Assembly (NCBI RefSeq): GCF_017894385.1
Contig: NZ_CP059560.1
Span: 1,860,001 to 1,924,000 of the forward strand
Length of the DNA stretch: 64,000 nt
DNA from: Aromatoleum petrolei
Lineage (GTDB): Bacteria; Pseudomonadota; Gammaproteobacteria; Burkholderiales; Rhodocyclaceae
Direction of reading: 5' to 3'
Shown: piece by piece, positions 36,582 to 46,784 of the stretch
Numbering within the stretch: position 1 is the first letter of the stretch
Layout: the number at the start of each line of letters is the position of its first letter
The notes under the pieces: model-generated
Seen by the model: only the letters and a program-made list of their open reading frames with translations
Told to the model about the DNA's origin: nothing
The model's database searches: none
Made by a program: the position numbers and the translations under genes

Positions 36582-37109
36582 ATGACCACCGACCAGTCCC
36601 TGCCGATCGCCGCCATCGTCTATCGCCCCACCGACCATATCGAGCCGGTGCTCCTTGAGGCGGCACGCGCGCTGGCCGAACTGGGGGTGCGGCTGGGCGG
36701 CATTCTGCAACACGACATTCCGACGACGATCAATGATCCCTGCGGCATGGAACTCGAAGACCTCGCGACTGGCGAGCGCTTCCCCCTGTCGCAGGATCTC
36801 GGCAGCGGCTCGGAAGCCTGCCGCCTCGACCCGAACGCGCTCGCGCACGCGGCGGTCGCGGTACGTGGGGCGCTTGAGCGCGGGACGCAGGTAGTGTTCA
36901 TCAACAAATTCGGCGCACAGGAAGCGTGCGGATCGGGCCTGCGCTCGGAGATGGCGATGGCGGTGACCAGCGGCGTGCCGGTCATCACCGCGGTGGGGGA
37001 GCGCTTCCTCGCCGAATGGCAGCACTTCACCGGCGGTCAGTCGACACTGCTCGAGCCGAAGGTCGCCGACATCCTCGCATGGTGGCGCGCACTGCCCGCG
37101 CGCAACTGA
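36582..37109 (+). CDS. DUF2478 family protein
   Basis: 175 residues starting at the ATG 36582. The N-terminal IAAIVYRPTDHIEPVLLEAARALAELGVRLGGILQHD and the FINKFGAQEACGSGLRSEMAMAVTSGVPVITAV block mark the DUF2478 family, which looks like a degenerate P-loop nucleotidase lacking the Walker A lysine. In other proteobacteria it lies near molybdate transport genes; here it is followed 3 bases later by a cysteine-cluster protein. Function unknown; the two are probably one operon. No signal or membrane segment is visible. Confidence 0.8.
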   Translation: MTTDQSLPIAAIVYRPTDHIEPVLLEAARALAELGVRLGGILQHDIPTTINDPCGMELEDLATGERFPLSQDLGSGSEACRLDPNALAHAAVAVRGALERGTQVVFINKFGAQEACGSGLRSEMAMAVTSGVPVITAVGERFLAEWQHFTGGQSTLLEPKVADILAWWRALPARN

Positions 37110-37112
37110 ACG

Positions 37113-37370
37113 ATGGAATGCCGCCCGGCCTGCGCGGCCTGCTGCATCGCGCCGTCCATCTCCAGTCCCATCCCCGGCATGGAAGACGGCAAACCCGCCG
37201 GCGTGCGCTGCATCCAGCTCGACGAGGCCGACCGTTGCCGCCTGTTCGGCGACCCGCGTCGTCCGGCGGTATGCGGCAGCCTCGCTCCCAGCCTGCAGAT
37301 GTGCGGCACGCAGCGCGAGGCTGCGATACGGTGGCTCGCCGATCTCGAAGAACTCACCGCACCGGCCTGA
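37113..37370 (+). CDS. YkgJ-type cysteine-cluster protein
   Basis: Small 85-residue protein with eight cysteines: C3, C7, C10 and C11 in [14 protein letters not shown], then C33, C42, C54 and C64. This pattern (CxxxCxxCC with later cysteines) is the YkgJ family, thought to bind zinc or an iron-sulfur cluster. It follows the DUF2478 gene by 3 bases and is probably co-translated. The physiological role is not known. Confidence 0.85.
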   Translation: MECRPACAACCIAPSISSPIPGMEDGKPAGVRCIQLDEADRCRLFGDPRRPAVCGSLAPSLQMCGTQREAAIRWLADLEELTAPA

Positions 37371-37480
37371 CACTTACTTCCCGTTGCGACTGAGGGACGA
37401 TTTGTGCGGCCCTGCAACATGCCGAGGCGTATCATCCCGCCTTTCGTTCATCATCGCCCCGGCACACGCCGCCACCCCTC

Positions 37481-38305
37481 ATGGATCTCGCCCAGCTGTT
37501 CGTCGCCCTGCTTCTCGGCATCATCGAAGGCCTCACCGAATTCCTGCCGGTTTCCTCGACCGGCCACCTGATCATCTTCGGCGACCTGCTCGGCTACAAC
37601 GACGAGGCGAGCAAGGTGTTCAAGATCGTGATCCAGTTCGCCGCGATCCTCGCGGTGTGCTGGGACTACCGCGAACGCCTTGTGCACGTCGCGACCGGAG
37701 TCGTCAACGATCCCGCCGCGCAGCGCTTCGTCGGCCTGCTGATCGTCGGCTTCCTGCCCGCAGCGGTGTTGGGGGTGATGTTCCACTCGAAGATCAAGGC
37801 CCTGCTCTTCAACCCGCTCACGGTCGCGACCGCGCTGATCGTCGGCGGTCTGGTGATCCTGTGGCTGGAAAAGCGCAGCTACCATCCGCGCATCAATGCC
37901 GTCGACGAGATGCGCTGGCCCGATGCGTTGAAGGTCGGCTTTGCGCAGGCGCTGGCGATGATCCCCGGCACCTCGCGTTCCGGCGCGACCATCATGGGCG
38001 GGCTGGTGTTCGGCCTGTCGCGCAAGACGGCTGCGGAGTTCTCCTTCTTCCTCGCGATCCCGACGATGTTCGCGGCCACCGCATACGACCTCTACAAGGC
38101 GCGCGACATGCTCCACGCCGGCGACCTGCCGGTGTTCGCCATCGGCTTCGTCGCCTCCTTCATCGCCGCGATGTGGGCGGTGAAGACCTTCATCCGCTTC
38201 GTCTCCAACCACACCTTCATCGTCTTCGCGTGGTACCGCATCGTCTTCGGCCTCGTCGTGCTGGCGACGTGGAAGTTCGGCCTCGTCGCCTGGAGCGAAA
38301 TCTGA
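37481..38305 (+). CDS. uppP: Undecaprenyl-diphosphatase
   Basis: Integral membrane enzyme that dephosphorylates undecaprenyl pyrophosphate, recycling the lipid carrier of cell-wall synthesis; overproduction gives bacitracin resistance. The 274-residue length is normal. Both active-site motifs are present: [15 protein letters not shown] near residues 16-30 and [10 protein letters not shown] around 165-174. About eight membrane helices. It stands alone with the YqiA-like esterase gene starting 60 bases downstream. Confidence 0.96.
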   Translation: MDLAQLFVALLLGIIEGLTEFLPVSSTGHLIIFGDLLGYNDEASKVFKIVIQFAAILAVCWDYRERLVHVATGVVNDPAAQRFVGLLIVGFLPAAVLGVMFHSKIKALLFNPLTVATALIVGGLVILWLEKRSYHPRINAVDEMRWPDALKVGFAQALAMIPGTSRSGATIMGGLVFGLSRKTAAEFSFFLAIPTMFAATAYDLYKARDMLHAGDLPVFAIGFVASFIAAMWAVKTFIRFVSNHTFIVFAWYRIVFGLVVLATWKFGLVAWSEI

Positions 38306-38365
38306 GCGACCGGAAAGCCGCCGGACGTGGTTAAACTAGGGGTTCCGCCCCGGACTGCATACGCG

Positions 38366-38950
38366 ATGATCATCTACCTGCACGGTTTCCGCTCGGCTCC
38401 CGCGTCAATCAAGGCGCAGGCGCTGCAACGCCACATGGCCGAGAAGGGGCTCGCAGGGGAATTCTGGTGCGAGCAGCTGCCGCCCGAGCCGGACGCCGCG
38501 ATTGCGCTGATCGAGCGCCAGATCGCGCGCTGCCGTGCGGAGCGCCCCAATTTCCCGCCCACGCTGGTCGGCAGCTCGCTGGGCGGCTACTACGCGACGC
38601 ACCTCGCCGAAAAGCACGGCCTCAGGGCCGCGCTCGTCAACCCGGCGGTCGTCGCACCGCTGTCACTGGAGGCCTACGTCGGCGTGCAGACCAACCTGTA
38701 CACCGGCGAATCCTTCGACTTCAAGCACGAATACATCGCGCAACTGCGCGCCATGGATGTCGCGACGATCACCCGCCCGCAGGACTTCTGGCTGCTGGTC
38801 GAGACCGGCGACGAGGTGCTGGACTACCGCGACGCCGTCGCCAAATACGCCGGTGCACGCCAAACCGTGCTGGAAGGCGGGGACCACGGCTTTTCGCGTT
38901 GGACCGACTACCTCGACGAGGTGATCGCCTTCGCCGGAATCGCCCGATGA
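38366..38950 (+). CDS. YqiA-like alpha/beta-hydrolase (esterase)
   Basis: 194 residues from the ATG at 38366. The fold opens with MIIYLHGFRSAPASIKA; the nucleophile elbow is GSSLGG with the serine in VGSSLGGYYATHLAEK; Asp in ETGDEVLDYR and His in GGDHGFSRW complete the triad. The closest known family is YqiA, with esterase activity on short acyl chains and no defined cellular role. Its stop overlaps the next start (ATGA), so it is coupled to the methyltransferase and then rarD in a three-gene unit. Confidence 0.9.
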   Translation: MIIYLHGFRSAPASIKAQALQRHMAEKGLAGEFWCEQLPPEPDAAIALIERQIARCRAERPNFPPTLVGSSLGGYYATHLAEKHGLRAALVNPAVVAPLSLEAYVGVQTNLYTGESFDFKHEYIAQLRAMDVATITRPQDFWLLVETGDEVLDYRDAVAKYAGARQTVLEGGDHGFSRWTDYLDEVIAFAGIAR

Positions 38951-39795
38951 GCATCCCCTCAGGCTTCGACGTGCGCCGCTTCAAGGCGCAGGAGCGCGCC
39001 GGCTTCAACCGCATCGCCGCGCGCTATGCCGAAGGCGCTCACCTGCGCGCCGACCTCGCCCAAGCCCTGCTCGACGCGGCCGACCTCGCGCCCGGCCAGC
39101 GGGTGCTCGATCTCGCGAGCGGACCGGGGCTCCTCGCCCGCGATGCTGCTGCCCGCATCGCGCCGGGCGGCTGGGTGCTCGCGAGCGACATCGCCGAGGG
39201 CATGCTCGCCGAGGGCGCCCGCCGCACCGCCGCCGAGGGCAAGGCCAACGCGCTCGCCTTCGCCGCCGCCGACGCCGAACACCTGTGCCTGCCCGACGCG
39301 AGCTTCGACCGCGTGCTTGCGGGCCTCGCGCTCTTCATGTTCCCCCACCCCCAGCAGGCGCTCGCGGAGATGCGCCGCGTGCTGCGCCCCCGCGGGCGCA
39401 TCGCGCTGTCGGTGTGGGGCCTGCGGGAGTCCGTGCCGCTGATCGCGCGTGCGCAGGACTGCATCGCGCGGCTGCTGCCGCCGCCCAAGGTCGCACGTCC
39501 CTCGGTGTTCCGCTTCGGCGACGGCGCGGCGCTGACGGCCATCCTCCATGACGCGGGCTTCGCGGACGTGCGCATCGCCCCCTGCCCCTTCCGCTGCCAC
39601 TTTGCCGACGCCGAAGGCTACTGGCAGGCCTTCCTCGATCTCGCCGGCGGAGCGACCGAGGCCTTGTCGCGCCTCCCCAAAGCCACCCAAGCGACCCTGC
39701 GCGCCGCGATCGCGGCCGATCTCGAAGGCCACCGCGGCGCCGACGGCGGCTACACCGTCGAAGCCCTCGCGCTCGTCGCCACCGCCACCGCATGA
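38947..39795 (+). CDS. Class I SAM-dependent methyltransferase
   Basis: 282 residues with the UbiE-like methyltransferase 11 domain. Motif I is VLDLASGPGLLARDA (about residues 55-69), followed by the acidic loop ASDIAEGML and the motif ADAEHLCLPDASFDRVLAGLALFMF. The substrate cannot be told; the closest look is to menaquinone/ubiquinone C-methyltransferase-like proteins, but residues specific to UbiE are absent. It overlaps the esterase by 4 bases and rarD by 4 bases, so all three are translationally coupled. Confidence 0.85.
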   Translation: MSIPSGFDVRRFKAQERAGFNRIAARYAEGAHLRADLAQALLDAADLAPGQRVLDLASGPGLLARDAAARIAPGGWVLASDIAEGMLAEGARRTAAEGKANALAFAAADAEHLCLPDASFDRVLAGLALFMFPHPQQALAEMRRVLRPRGRIALSVWGLRESVPLIARAQDCIARLLPPPKVARPSVFRFGDGAALTAILHDAGFADVRIAPCPFRCHFADAEGYWQAFLDLAGGATEALSRLPKATQATLRAAIAADLEGHRGADGGYTVEALALVATATA

Positions 39796-40691
39796 GGGAC
39801 GCCGCGGCCGAATCGCTCCGGCGCCGCCAGGGCGTCATCGCGACGCTGATCGCCTTCACGATGTGGGGGCTGATGCCGCTCTACTTCAAGGCGGTCGGCA
39901 GCGTGTCGCCCGGCGAGATCGTCGCGCATCGCGTACTGTGGTCCGTCGTTTTCCTCCTCGCTCTGCTCGCGCTGTGGCGCGGCTTCGACGGCCTGCGCCG
40001 CGTCGCGACCCAGCCGCGCCTGATCGGCCTGCTCGCGCTGTCGGCCTCGCTCACCGGCAGCAACTGGCTGGTCTTCGTGTGGGCGATCTCTGCCGACAAG
40101 CTGCTCGAAGCGAGCCTGGGTTACTTCATCAACCCGCTGGTGAGCATCCTCCTCGGCCGCCTCGTGCTCGGGGAGCGCATGCGGCCGCTGCAGCAGGCGG
40201 CCGTCGCGCTCGCCTGCGCCGGCGTCGCGTGGCGCGTGTGGCAGGTCGGCACGCTGCCGTGGATCGCACTCTTCCTCGCCGGCACCTTCGGCCTGTACGG
40301 CCTGCTGCGCAAGCGCGCCCCGGTCGATGCGATCAACGGCCTGTTCGTGGAAACCCTGGTCACGGCGCCGCTCGCGCTCGGCTGGCTCGCCTGGCTCGCC
40401 AGCCGCGGCACGCTGCAGTTCGGCCAGGCGTTCGCGACCGACGCGCTGCTGCCCCTCGCCGGCGTGCTCACGGCCGTGCCGCTGATGCTGTTCGCGATCG
40501 GCGCCCAGCGCCTGCCGCTGTCGACGATCGGTTTCCTGCAGTACCTTGCGCCCAGCCTCAACTTCCTGCTCGCCGTGTTCGTCTTCCGCGAACCCTTCGA
40601 CGCCGGCCAGTTCGCCGGCTTCGCGCTGATCTGGGCCGCGCTCGCCGTCTATTCGGTCGACATGCTGCGGGCGAACCGGGCGGCGCCATAG
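39792..40691 (+). CDS. rarD: EamA-family transporter, RarD type
   Basis: Inner-membrane permease of the drug/metabolite superfamily, 299 residues with ten predicted helices in two EamA repeats. Conserved RarD blocks: TMWGLMPLYFKAVGSVSPGEIVAHRVLWS near the start, TGSNWLVFVWAISADKLLEASLGYFINPLVSILLG in the middle and STIGFLQYLAPSLNFLLAVFVFREPF near the end. The transported substrate is unknown. Its start overlaps the stop of the methyltransferase by 4 bases. Confidence 0.92.
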   Translation: MRDAAAESLRRRQGVIATLIAFTMWGLMPLYFKAVGSVSPGEIVAHRVLWSVVFLLALLALWRGFDGLRRVATQPRLIGLLALSASLTGSNWLVFVWAISADKLLEASLGYFINPLVSILLGRLVLGERMRPLQQAAVALACAGVAWRVWQVGTLPWIALFLAGTFGLYGLLRKRAPVDAINGLFVETLVTAPLALGWLAWLASRGTLQFGQAFATDALLPLAGVLTAVPLMLFAIGAQRLPLSTIGFLQYLAPSLNFLLAVFVFREPFDAGQFAGFALIWAALAVYSVDMLRANRAAP

Positions 40692-40751
40692 TCGGCAGGT
40701 CCCCTCTGCGCCCGACGGTCGAATCCTTTAAACTGTCGGGCTTGCTCAAGT

Positions 40752-42677
40752 ATGGCGGTTCCGATGTTCGTGCTGTTCGAAGAGGATGGGGCCTTCAAGG
40801 CCGGTACCGTCCTCGCTGATAACGATTCCTCGCTGCAGGTCGAGACGTCCCACGGCAAGCGCGTGAAGCTGAAAAGCAGCCACGTGCTGATGCGCTTCCG
40901 CGAGCCCGCACCGGCCGAACTGCTCAACCGCGCCGAAGCCGGCGCCGAGGAGCTGGACACCGCCTTCCTGTGGGAAGTGTGTGGTGACGACGAATTCGCC
41001 TTCGACGCATTCGCCGCCGAATACCACGGCCACGCGCCGAACGCGGTCGAGTCGGCGAGCGTCCTGCTGCGCCTTCACTCGGCGCCGATCTACTTCCACC
41101 GCAAGGGCCGCGGCCGCTTCCGCAAGGCGCCCGCCGACATCCTGCAGGCCGCGCTCGTCGGCCTGGAGAAGAAGCGCCAGCAGGCCGAGGCGATCGAGCG
41201 CATGCGCGCCGATCTGGTCGAAGGCCGGATGCCGGTCGAGATCGCCGGCATGCTGCCGCAGCTCCTCTACCGCCCGGACCGGAACCGCGTCGAGACCAAG
41301 GCCTTCGAAGCCGCCTGCGTAGACACCGGGCTATCGGCGCCACGCCTGCTGCTGCAGTGCGGCGCACTCGCGTCGAGCTACGACTTCCACTACAACCGCT
41401 TCCTGTTCGAACACTTCGAGGACGGCACCGCCTTCCCGGCCTTCGACGCACCACTCGACCCCGCCGACCTGCCCCTCGCGCAGGTCGCCGCGTTCTCGAT
41501 CGACGACGCCACCACGACCGAGATCGACGACGCCTTCTCGATCACCCCGCGCGAAGGCGGCGGTTGGCGCATCGGCATCCACATCGCTGCGCCCGCCCTC
41601 GGCTTCGCGCGCGGTTCCTCGCTCGACGCGATCGCGCGCCGCCGCCTGTCGACCGTGTACATGCCGGGCAACAAGATCACGATGCTGCCCGACGCTGTCG
41701 TCGAGACCTTCACGCTCGCCGCGGGCCGTGACTGCCCGGCCGTGTCGCTGTACCTCGACGTCACCGCGGCGCTCGCCGTCCAGCGCCACGAGACCGTCGT
41801 CGAGCGCGTGCCCATCGTCGCCAACCTGCGCCACCACGACATCGAGCCGCTCTTCAATGAGCAGGTCCTGCACGATCACGCCGGCGGCCCCGACTTCGAA
41901 TGGAGGCGCGAACTCACGCTGCTGTGGGACCTCGCCAGCGTGCTCGAAGCCGGCCGCGGCAAGGCCGAGGACAACCGCAACCAGGTCGACTTCAATTTCT
42001 ACGTGGACTGGCAGACGCACACCGCGGACGGTCCGGGCTACGTCACCATCACCCAGCGCAAGCGCGGTTCGCCGCTCGACAAACTGGTGGCCGAGATGAT
42101 GATTCTCGCCAACTCCACCTGGGGCAAACTCCTCGACGAGGCCGGCATCCCCGGCCTGTACCGCGTGCAGAGCGGCGGCAAGGTGCGCATGTCGACCGCC
42201 GCCGGCCCGCATGACGGACTGGGTGTGGACTGCTACGCGTGGTCGAGCTCGCCGCTGCGCCGCTACGTCGACATGGTCAACCAATGGCAGATCATCTCGG
42301 TGCTGCGCGACGAGGCGCCCGCGTTCGCGCCCAAGTCCACCGACCTGATGGCTGCGCTGCGCGACTTCGACGTCACCTATGCGGCCTACGCCGACTTCCA
42401 ACGCCAGATGGAGCGCTACTGGTGCCTGCGCTGGCTGCGCCAACAGCCCGGCATCGCCATCGACGGCAAGGTGCTGCGCGACAATCTCGTGCGCCTCGAC
42501 GCGATCCCGCTGATGGTCAAGGTACCCTCGCTGCCGGTCATGCTGCCGGGCACGCGCGTGCGCCTGACGATCGAGCACAGTGACCTGCTCGACGTCGACA
42601 TCAGCGCACGCTTCGTCGAGATGCTCGCCGAACCCGACCCCGCCGACACGGCCGACGCGGCGCTCGAAGGCAACTGA
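40752..42677 (+). CDS. RNB-domain exoribonuclease, RNase II-like
   Basis: Processive 3'-5' exoribonuclease of 641 residues. The N-terminal half (about 1-240) lacks clear cold-shock domains and matches the group of short RNase II-type proteins in betaproteobacteria. The RNB catalytic motif is SIDDATTTEIDDAFSI: three of the four metal-binding aspartates of E. coli RNase II are kept and the third (Asp207) is glutamate. The block ISVLRDE and the ARFVEML end sit at the C-terminus in place of an S1 domain. A functional enzyme is likely. Follows rarD by 60 bases and precedes the TonB-like gene by 12. Confidence 0.9.
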   Translation: MAVPMFVLFEEDGAFKAGTVLADNDSSLQVETSHGKRVKLKSSHVLMRFREPAPAELLNRAEAGAEELDTAFLWEVCGDDEFAFDAFAAEYHGHAPNAVESASVLLRLHSAPIYFHRKGRGRFRKAPADILQAALVGLEKKRQQAEAIERMRADLVEGRMPVEIAGMLPQLLYRPDRNRVETKAFEAACVDTGLSAPRLLLQCGALASSYDFHYNRFLFEHFEDGTAFPAFDAPLDPADLPLAQVAAFSIDDATTTEIDDAFSITPREGGGWRIGIHIAAPALGFARGSSLDAIARRRLSTVYMPGNKITMLPDAVVETFTLAAGRDCPAVSLYLDVTAALAVQRHETVVERVPIVANLRHHDIEPLFNEQVLHDHAGGPDFEWRRELTLLWDLASVLEAGRGKAEDNRNQVDFNFYVDWQTHTADGPGYVTITQRKRGSPLDKLVAEMMILANSTWGKLLDEAGIPGLYRVQSGGKVRMSTAAGPHDGLGVDCYAWSSSPLRRYVDMVNQWQIISVLRDEAPAFAPKSTDLMAALRDFDVTYAAYADFQRQMERYWCLRWLRQQPGIAIDGKVLRDNLVRLDAIPLMVKVPSLPVMLPGTRVRLTIEHSDLLDVDISARFVEMLAEPDPADTADAALEGN

Positions 42678-42689
42678 CCGCCACACGGC

Positions 42690-43610
42690 ATGGATCGCAA
42701 CCAGGACCTTCGTTCCCCGCAGCCGGCCGGCGCCCGCGCCTCTGGGCGCACCAGCACCATCCTGAAGGGCGACCCGCTGCTCGCGATCGCGTTCCTGCTG
42801 TCGCTCGCGATCCATGCGCTGGCGCTATCAGTCGGCTTCACGATGGACGTCGGTCCACGGCCGCGCGAACTCGACCGCGGCCTCGAAGTCGTGCTCGTGA
42901 ACGCACGCCACGCCCGCGCTCCCGAGAAGGCCGATGTGCTCGCACAGGCCAACCTTGACGGCGGCGGCAACAGCGAACAGAACGCGCGGCCGAAATCCCC
43001 CCTGCCCCCGCAACCGACGCAGCGCGACGGCGACGCCCTCGCCGAATCACGCAAGCGTACCTCGGACCGCAGCGCCGCCCGCCCCGAGGTCATGACCGCC
43101 CCCAAGGCCGCGACCCGGACCCCCGCCGCCGTGCAGCAGCCCGACCCCGCCGCGGTCGAGCCGAAGCCGTCGGGACTCGATCTCCTCGACAGCGTCGCCG
43201 CCGCCGCGCGCCTCGAAGCCGAGATCGACCGCAAGCTCGACGAATACGCCAAGCGCCCGCGCAGGAAGTTCGTCGGCGCGAAGGCGAAGGAATACCGTCT
43301 CGCCCAGTACGTGGAGGACTGGCGCCAGAAGATCGAACGTGTCGGCACGCTCAACTACCCCGATGCCGCACGCGGTCGCCTCTACGGCAGCCTGCTCTTG
43401 CTCGTCGCGATCCGCGCCGACGGCTCGGTGGAGCGCGTCGAGGTGCAGCGCTCCTCGGGCGAACCCGTCCTCGACGAAGCCGCCAAACGCATCGTCACGC
43501 TCGCGGCCCCCTTTTCGAGTTTCCCGAACGACGTCCGCGCCGACACCGACATCATCGAGATCGTCAGGACCTGGACCTTCACCAACACCGACCGCCTTAC
43601 TGCCCACTAG
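42690..43610 (+). CDS. TonB-family energy-transducer-like protein
   Basis: 306 residues with the TonB layout: a short N-terminus, one membrane anchor (about 27-52, [23 protein letters not shown]), a Pro/Ala/Lys-rich periplasmic spacer (about 75-170) and a C-terminal TonB domain (about 210-300, [55 protein letters not shown]). It is not next to exbBD or a receptor, so it may be a non-canonical member found beside aroE in betaproteobacteria. The aroE start lies 9 bases after its stop. Confidence 0.85.
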   Translation: MDRNQDLRSPQPAGARASGRTSTILKGDPLLAIAFLLSLAIHALALSVGFTMDVGPRPRELDRGLEVVLVNARHARAPEKADVLAQANLDGGGNSEQNARPKSPLPPQPTQRDGDALAESRKRTSDRSAARPEVMTAPKAATRTPAAVQQPDPAAVEPKPSGLDLLDSVAAAARLEAEIDRKLDEYAKRPRRKFVGAKAKEYRLAQYVEDWRQKIERVGTLNYPDAARGRLYGSLLLLVAIRADGSVERVEVQRSSGEPVLDEAAKRIVTLAAPFSSFPNDVRADTDIIEIVRTWTFTNTDRLTAH

Positions 43611-43618
43611 ACCCGTCC

Positions 43619-44452
43619 ATGGACCGCTACGCCGTCATCGGAAACCCCGTCGCCCACAGCAAGTCCCCGGCGATCCACGCCGCCTTCGCGGCGCAGACCG
43701 GCCAGACGCTCGCCTATGAGGCGCTGCTCGCGCCGCTGGACGGCTTCGCCGCGACGGTCACAGCCTTCCGCACCGCCGGCGGGCGCGGCTGCAACGTCAC
43801 CGTGCCGTTCAAGCTCGAGGCCTTCGCGCTGGCTGAGCGCCGCTCGCCGCGCGCGCAGGCCGCGGGCGCCGTGAACACCCTCAAGTTCGACGCCGACGGC
43901 ATCTACGGCGACAACACCGACGGTGCCGGCCTCGTGCGCGACCTCACGTACAACCTCGACTGCCCGCTCGCCGGCCGCGGCATCCTGCTGCTGGGCGCGG
44001 GCGGCGCTGCACGCGGCGTGATGCTGCCGCTGCTGGCCGCCGCCCCCGCGCGCCTCACGCTCGCCAACCGCACGGTCGCACGCGCCGAGGCGCTCGTCGC
44101 CGAGTTCGCCGCGGGCGCCGGCAACACGCCGCTCGCCGCCGGCAGCTTCGCCGACCTGGCCGGATCGCAGTTCGACGTCGTCATCAACGCAACCGCGGCG
44201 AGCCTCGCCGACGAGGCCCCGCCGCTGCCGCCCGGCCTGTACGCGCCCGGCGCGCTGGCCTACGACATGATGTACGGCCGTGGCGACACCGCTTTCCTCG
44301 CCGCGGCCCGCCGCGACGGCGCGGCGCATCTTGCCGACGGGCTCGGCATGCTCGTCGAGCAGGCGGCCGAGAGCTTCCTGCTGTGGCGCGGCGTGCGGCC
44401 CGAGACCGCACCGGTCCTCGCCGAGCTGCGGCGCCAGATCGAAGGCCGATGA
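43619..44452 (+). CDS. aroE: Shikimate dehydrogenase
   Basis: NADPH-dependent reduction of 3-dehydroshikimate to shikimate in aromatic amino acid synthesis. The 277-residue protein has the shikimate-binding serines in [20 protein letters not shown], the catalytic lysine in [13 protein letters not shown], the catalytic aspartate in [13 protein letters not shown], and the NADP motif [16 protein letters not shown] with the NRT segment. Full length and complete. Its stop overlaps the mtgA start by 4 bases. Confidence 0.97.
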   Translation: MDRYAVIGNPVAHSKSPAIHAAFAAQTGQTLAYEALLAPLDGFAATVTAFRTAGGRGCNVTVPFKLEAFALAERRSPRAQAAGAVNTLKFDADGIYGDNTDGAGLVRDLTYNLDCPLAGRGILLLGAGGAARGVMLPLLAAAPARLTLANRTVARAEALVAEFAAGAGNTPLAAGSFADLAGSQFDVVINATAASLADEAPPLPPGLYAPGALAYDMMYGRGDTAFLAAARRDGAAHLADGLGMLVEQAAESFLLWRGVRPETAPVLAELRRQIEGR

Positions 44453-45141
44453 AGGCACTCCTGCGGCGCGCCGGCTGGGTGGGCGTGGCGCTCCTCGCGC
44501 TGCTCGTGCTGTACCAGCTGTGGATCTTCCTGCTGGTGCTGTGGTGGAGCCACTTCAACCCCTCGAGCACCAGTTTCATGGACATCCGCCTCGACGAGCT
44601 GCAGGAAAAGCGCCCCAACGCCGAGCTGCGCCACGAGTGGGTGCCCTACGAACGCATCTCCATCCATCTGAAGCGCGCCGTGATCGCCGCGGAGGACGAC
44701 CGCTTCGTCGATCATGAAGGCTTCGACTGGGAAGGCATCCAGCGCGCGATGGAAAAGAACCAGCGCAAGGGCCGCGCCGTCGCGGGCGGCTCCACGATCA
44801 GCCAGCAGCTCGCGAAGAACCTGTTCCTGTCGCCCACGCGCAGCTACTTCCGCAAGGCGCAGGAGGCGATCATCACCGTGATGATCGAAACCGTGTGGAG
44901 CAAGCGCCGCATCCTCGAGGTGTACCTCAACGTCGTCGAATGGGGCACCGGCATCTTCGGCTGCGAGGCGGCCGCGCGGCGCTACTACGGGGTGCCCGCC
45001 GGCCGCCTGGGCCCCGACGAGGCCGCCCGCCTCGCGGTGATGCTGCCCAATCCACGCAAGTACGAGAAGCAGTTCGGCCCGCGGCTGGCCGCCCACGCCG
45101 CGCGCATCCGCGGACGCATGGCCTACGCGCAGGTACCCTGA
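44449..45141 (+). CDS. mtgA: Monofunctional peptidoglycan glycosyltransferase
   Basis: Polymerises lipid II into glycan strands without a transpeptidase domain. 230 residues: one N-terminal membrane anchor (about 8-32), then the GT51 domain with the catalytic glutamate in [13 protein letters not shown], the [15 protein letters not shown] motif and [13 protein letters not shown]. The ATG at 44449 overlaps the aroE stop (ATGA); upstream codons belong to aroE. The mgtE gene begins 137 bases after its end. Confidence 0.95.
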   Translation: MKALLRRAGWVGVALLALLVLYQLWIFLLVLWWSHFNPSSTSFMDIRLDELQEKRPNAELRHEWVPYERISIHLKRAVIAAEDDRFVDHEGFDWEGIQRAMEKNQRKGRAVAGGSTISQQLAKNLFLSPTRSYFRKAQEAIITVMIETVWSKRRILEVYLNVVEWGTGIFGCEAAARRYYGVPAGRLGPDEAARLAVMLPNPRKYEKQFGPRLAAHAARIRGRMAYAQVP

Positions 45142-45278
45142 AAGCGTCCCCCGCGGCGGCGCGACGCCACACGCCTGCCGCGACGCAACATTTTCGGTCT
45201 TCCGGGGTCGCAAGAGGACCGCGAAATCCGTAGAATTCGCGCCTTACGACCGAACCCCACACACCCCCGGAGGCGCCG

Positions 45279-46721
45279 ATGAGCGAGCAGGACGAACGCC
45301 ACCCGGACGACGTTCAGCAGCACCTGCGCGAAGTCCAGGAGCTGCTCGCACGCCACAAGGTGGTGGAGGATCTCGTCCATCGGCAGGACATGCCCCGCCA
45401 CGAGCTGGTGGAGAACCTCGTCCACAAGCAACACGTCGCCGAACTCCAGGCCAAGCTCGACACGCTGCACCCCGCAGACATCGCCTACATCCTCGAGGCG
45501 CTGCCGCTCGAGGAGCGTCTCTTCGTCTGGGATCTCGTCAAGGCGGAGCGCGACGGCGACATCCTGCTGGAAGTCTCGGACGCGGTGCGGGAGTCCCTCA
45601 TCGAGACGATGGACCCGCACGAGCTCAAGGCCGCGGCGGAAACCCTCGATGCCGACGAGCTCGCCGACCTCGCGCCCGACCTGCCGCCCGAGGTCATGCT
45701 GGACGTGTTCCAGTCCCTCGACAGCGAGGAACGCGAACAGCTGCGCGCGGCGATGTCCTTCCCGGAGGAGTCGGTCGGCGCGCTGATGGACTTCGACATG
45801 GTGACGGTCCGCGAGGACGTCACGCTCGAGGTCGTGCTGCGCTACCTGCGCCGCTTCGACGAGCTGCCGGACCACACCGACAAGCTCTTCGTGATCGACC
45901 GCGAAGACCACCTGAAAGGCATCCTGACGCTCGAATCGCTGCTGATCAACGACCCCGAGATGGTGGTCGGCGCGGTCATGCACAAGGAAAACGTCATCAG
46001 CTTCGAGCCCGAGGATGAAGCCGATGACGCCGCCCAGGCCTTCGAACGCTACGACCTCGTGTCCGCGCCGGTGATCGACGTCGAGAAGCGCGTGATTGGC
46101 CGCCTCACGGTCGCCGACGTGGTCGACTACATCCGCGAGGAGTCCGAGCACGAAATCCTCAGCCACGCCGGTCTGCGCGAGGAGGAAGACATCTTCGCGT
46201 CGGTGTGGGACTCGGTGAAGAACCGCTGGTCCTGGCTGGCGATCAACCTCGTCACCGCCTTCATCGCCTCGCGCGTGATCGGCGCCTTCGAAGGCTCGAT
46301 CGAGAAGCTCGTCGCGCTGGCCGCGCTGATGCCCATCGTCGCCGGCATCGGCGGCAACTCGGGCAATCAGACGGTGACGATGATCGTGCGCGCGATCGCG
46401 ATGGGCCAGGTCGAGCAGTCCGCGATGCAGCGCCTGATGCGCAAGGAGATGGGCGTCGCCGTCGTCAACGGCCTGGTGTGGGGCGGGCTGCTCGGGATCC
46501 TCGCGTGGGCCCTCTACGGCAGCGCCTCGCTGGGCGTCGTGATGACCGCCGCGATGACCCTGAACCTGCTGCTCGCCGCCTGCGCAGGCGTGCTGATCCC
46601 GATGGTGCGCCTGCGCTTCGGCGCCGACCCGGCGATGGGCGGCTCGGTGCTGATCACCGCGCTGACCGACTCGGGCGGCTTCTTCATTTTCCTCGGGCTG
46701 GCGACGCTGTTCCTGCTCTGA
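45279..46721 (+). CDS. mgtE: MgtE-family magnesium transporter
   Basis: Mg2+ channel/transporter of the inner membrane, 480 residues. The order of domains is the usual one: a cytoplasmic MgtE_N superhelical domain (about 45-150, LHPADIAYILEALPLEERLFVWDLV), a tandem CBS pair (about 155-285) that senses Mg2+, and five membrane helices (about 305-480) with the pore signature GIGGNSGNQTVTMIVRAIA. An extra N-terminal acidic/helical extension of about 40 residues precedes MgtE_N. A strong bidirectional terminator follows the gene. Confidence 0.95.
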   Translation: MSEQDERHPDDVQQHLREVQELLARHKVVEDLVHRQDMPRHELVENLVHKQHVAELQAKLDTLHPADIAYILEALPLEERLFVWDLVKAERDGDILLEVSDAVRESLIETMDPHELKAAAETLDADELADLAPDLPPEVMLDVFQSLDSEEREQLRAAMSFPEESVGALMDFDMVTVREDVTLEVVLRYLRRFDELPDHTDKLFVIDREDHLKGILTLESLLINDPEMVVGAVMHKENVISFEPEDEADDAAQAFERYDLVSAPVIDVEKRVIGRLTVADVVDYIREESEHEILSHAGLREEEDIFASVWDSVKNRWSWLAINLVTAFIASRVIGAFEGSIEKLVALAALMPIVAGIGGNSGNQTVTMIVRAIAMGQVEQSAMQRLMRKEMGVAVVNGLVWGGLLGILAWALYGSASLGVVMTAAMTLNLLLAACAGVLIPMVRLRFGADPAMGGSVLITALTDSGGFFIFLGLATLFLL

Positions 46722-46740
46722 CCCGCCGGAAAGACAACAA

Positions 46741-46772
46741 AAAGGGGCGCCGCGGCGCCCCTTTCGTTTTTC
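46741..46772. terminator. Bidirectional terminator between mgtE and hemL
   Basis: Perfect 24-base palindrome (46741-46764, half-site AAAGGGGCGCCG), followed by CGTTTTT on the plus strand and preceded by an A-run that reads as a T-run on the minus strand. It serves both convergent genes. Confidence 0.92.
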
Positions 46773-46784
46773 GCGCCCGAGCGC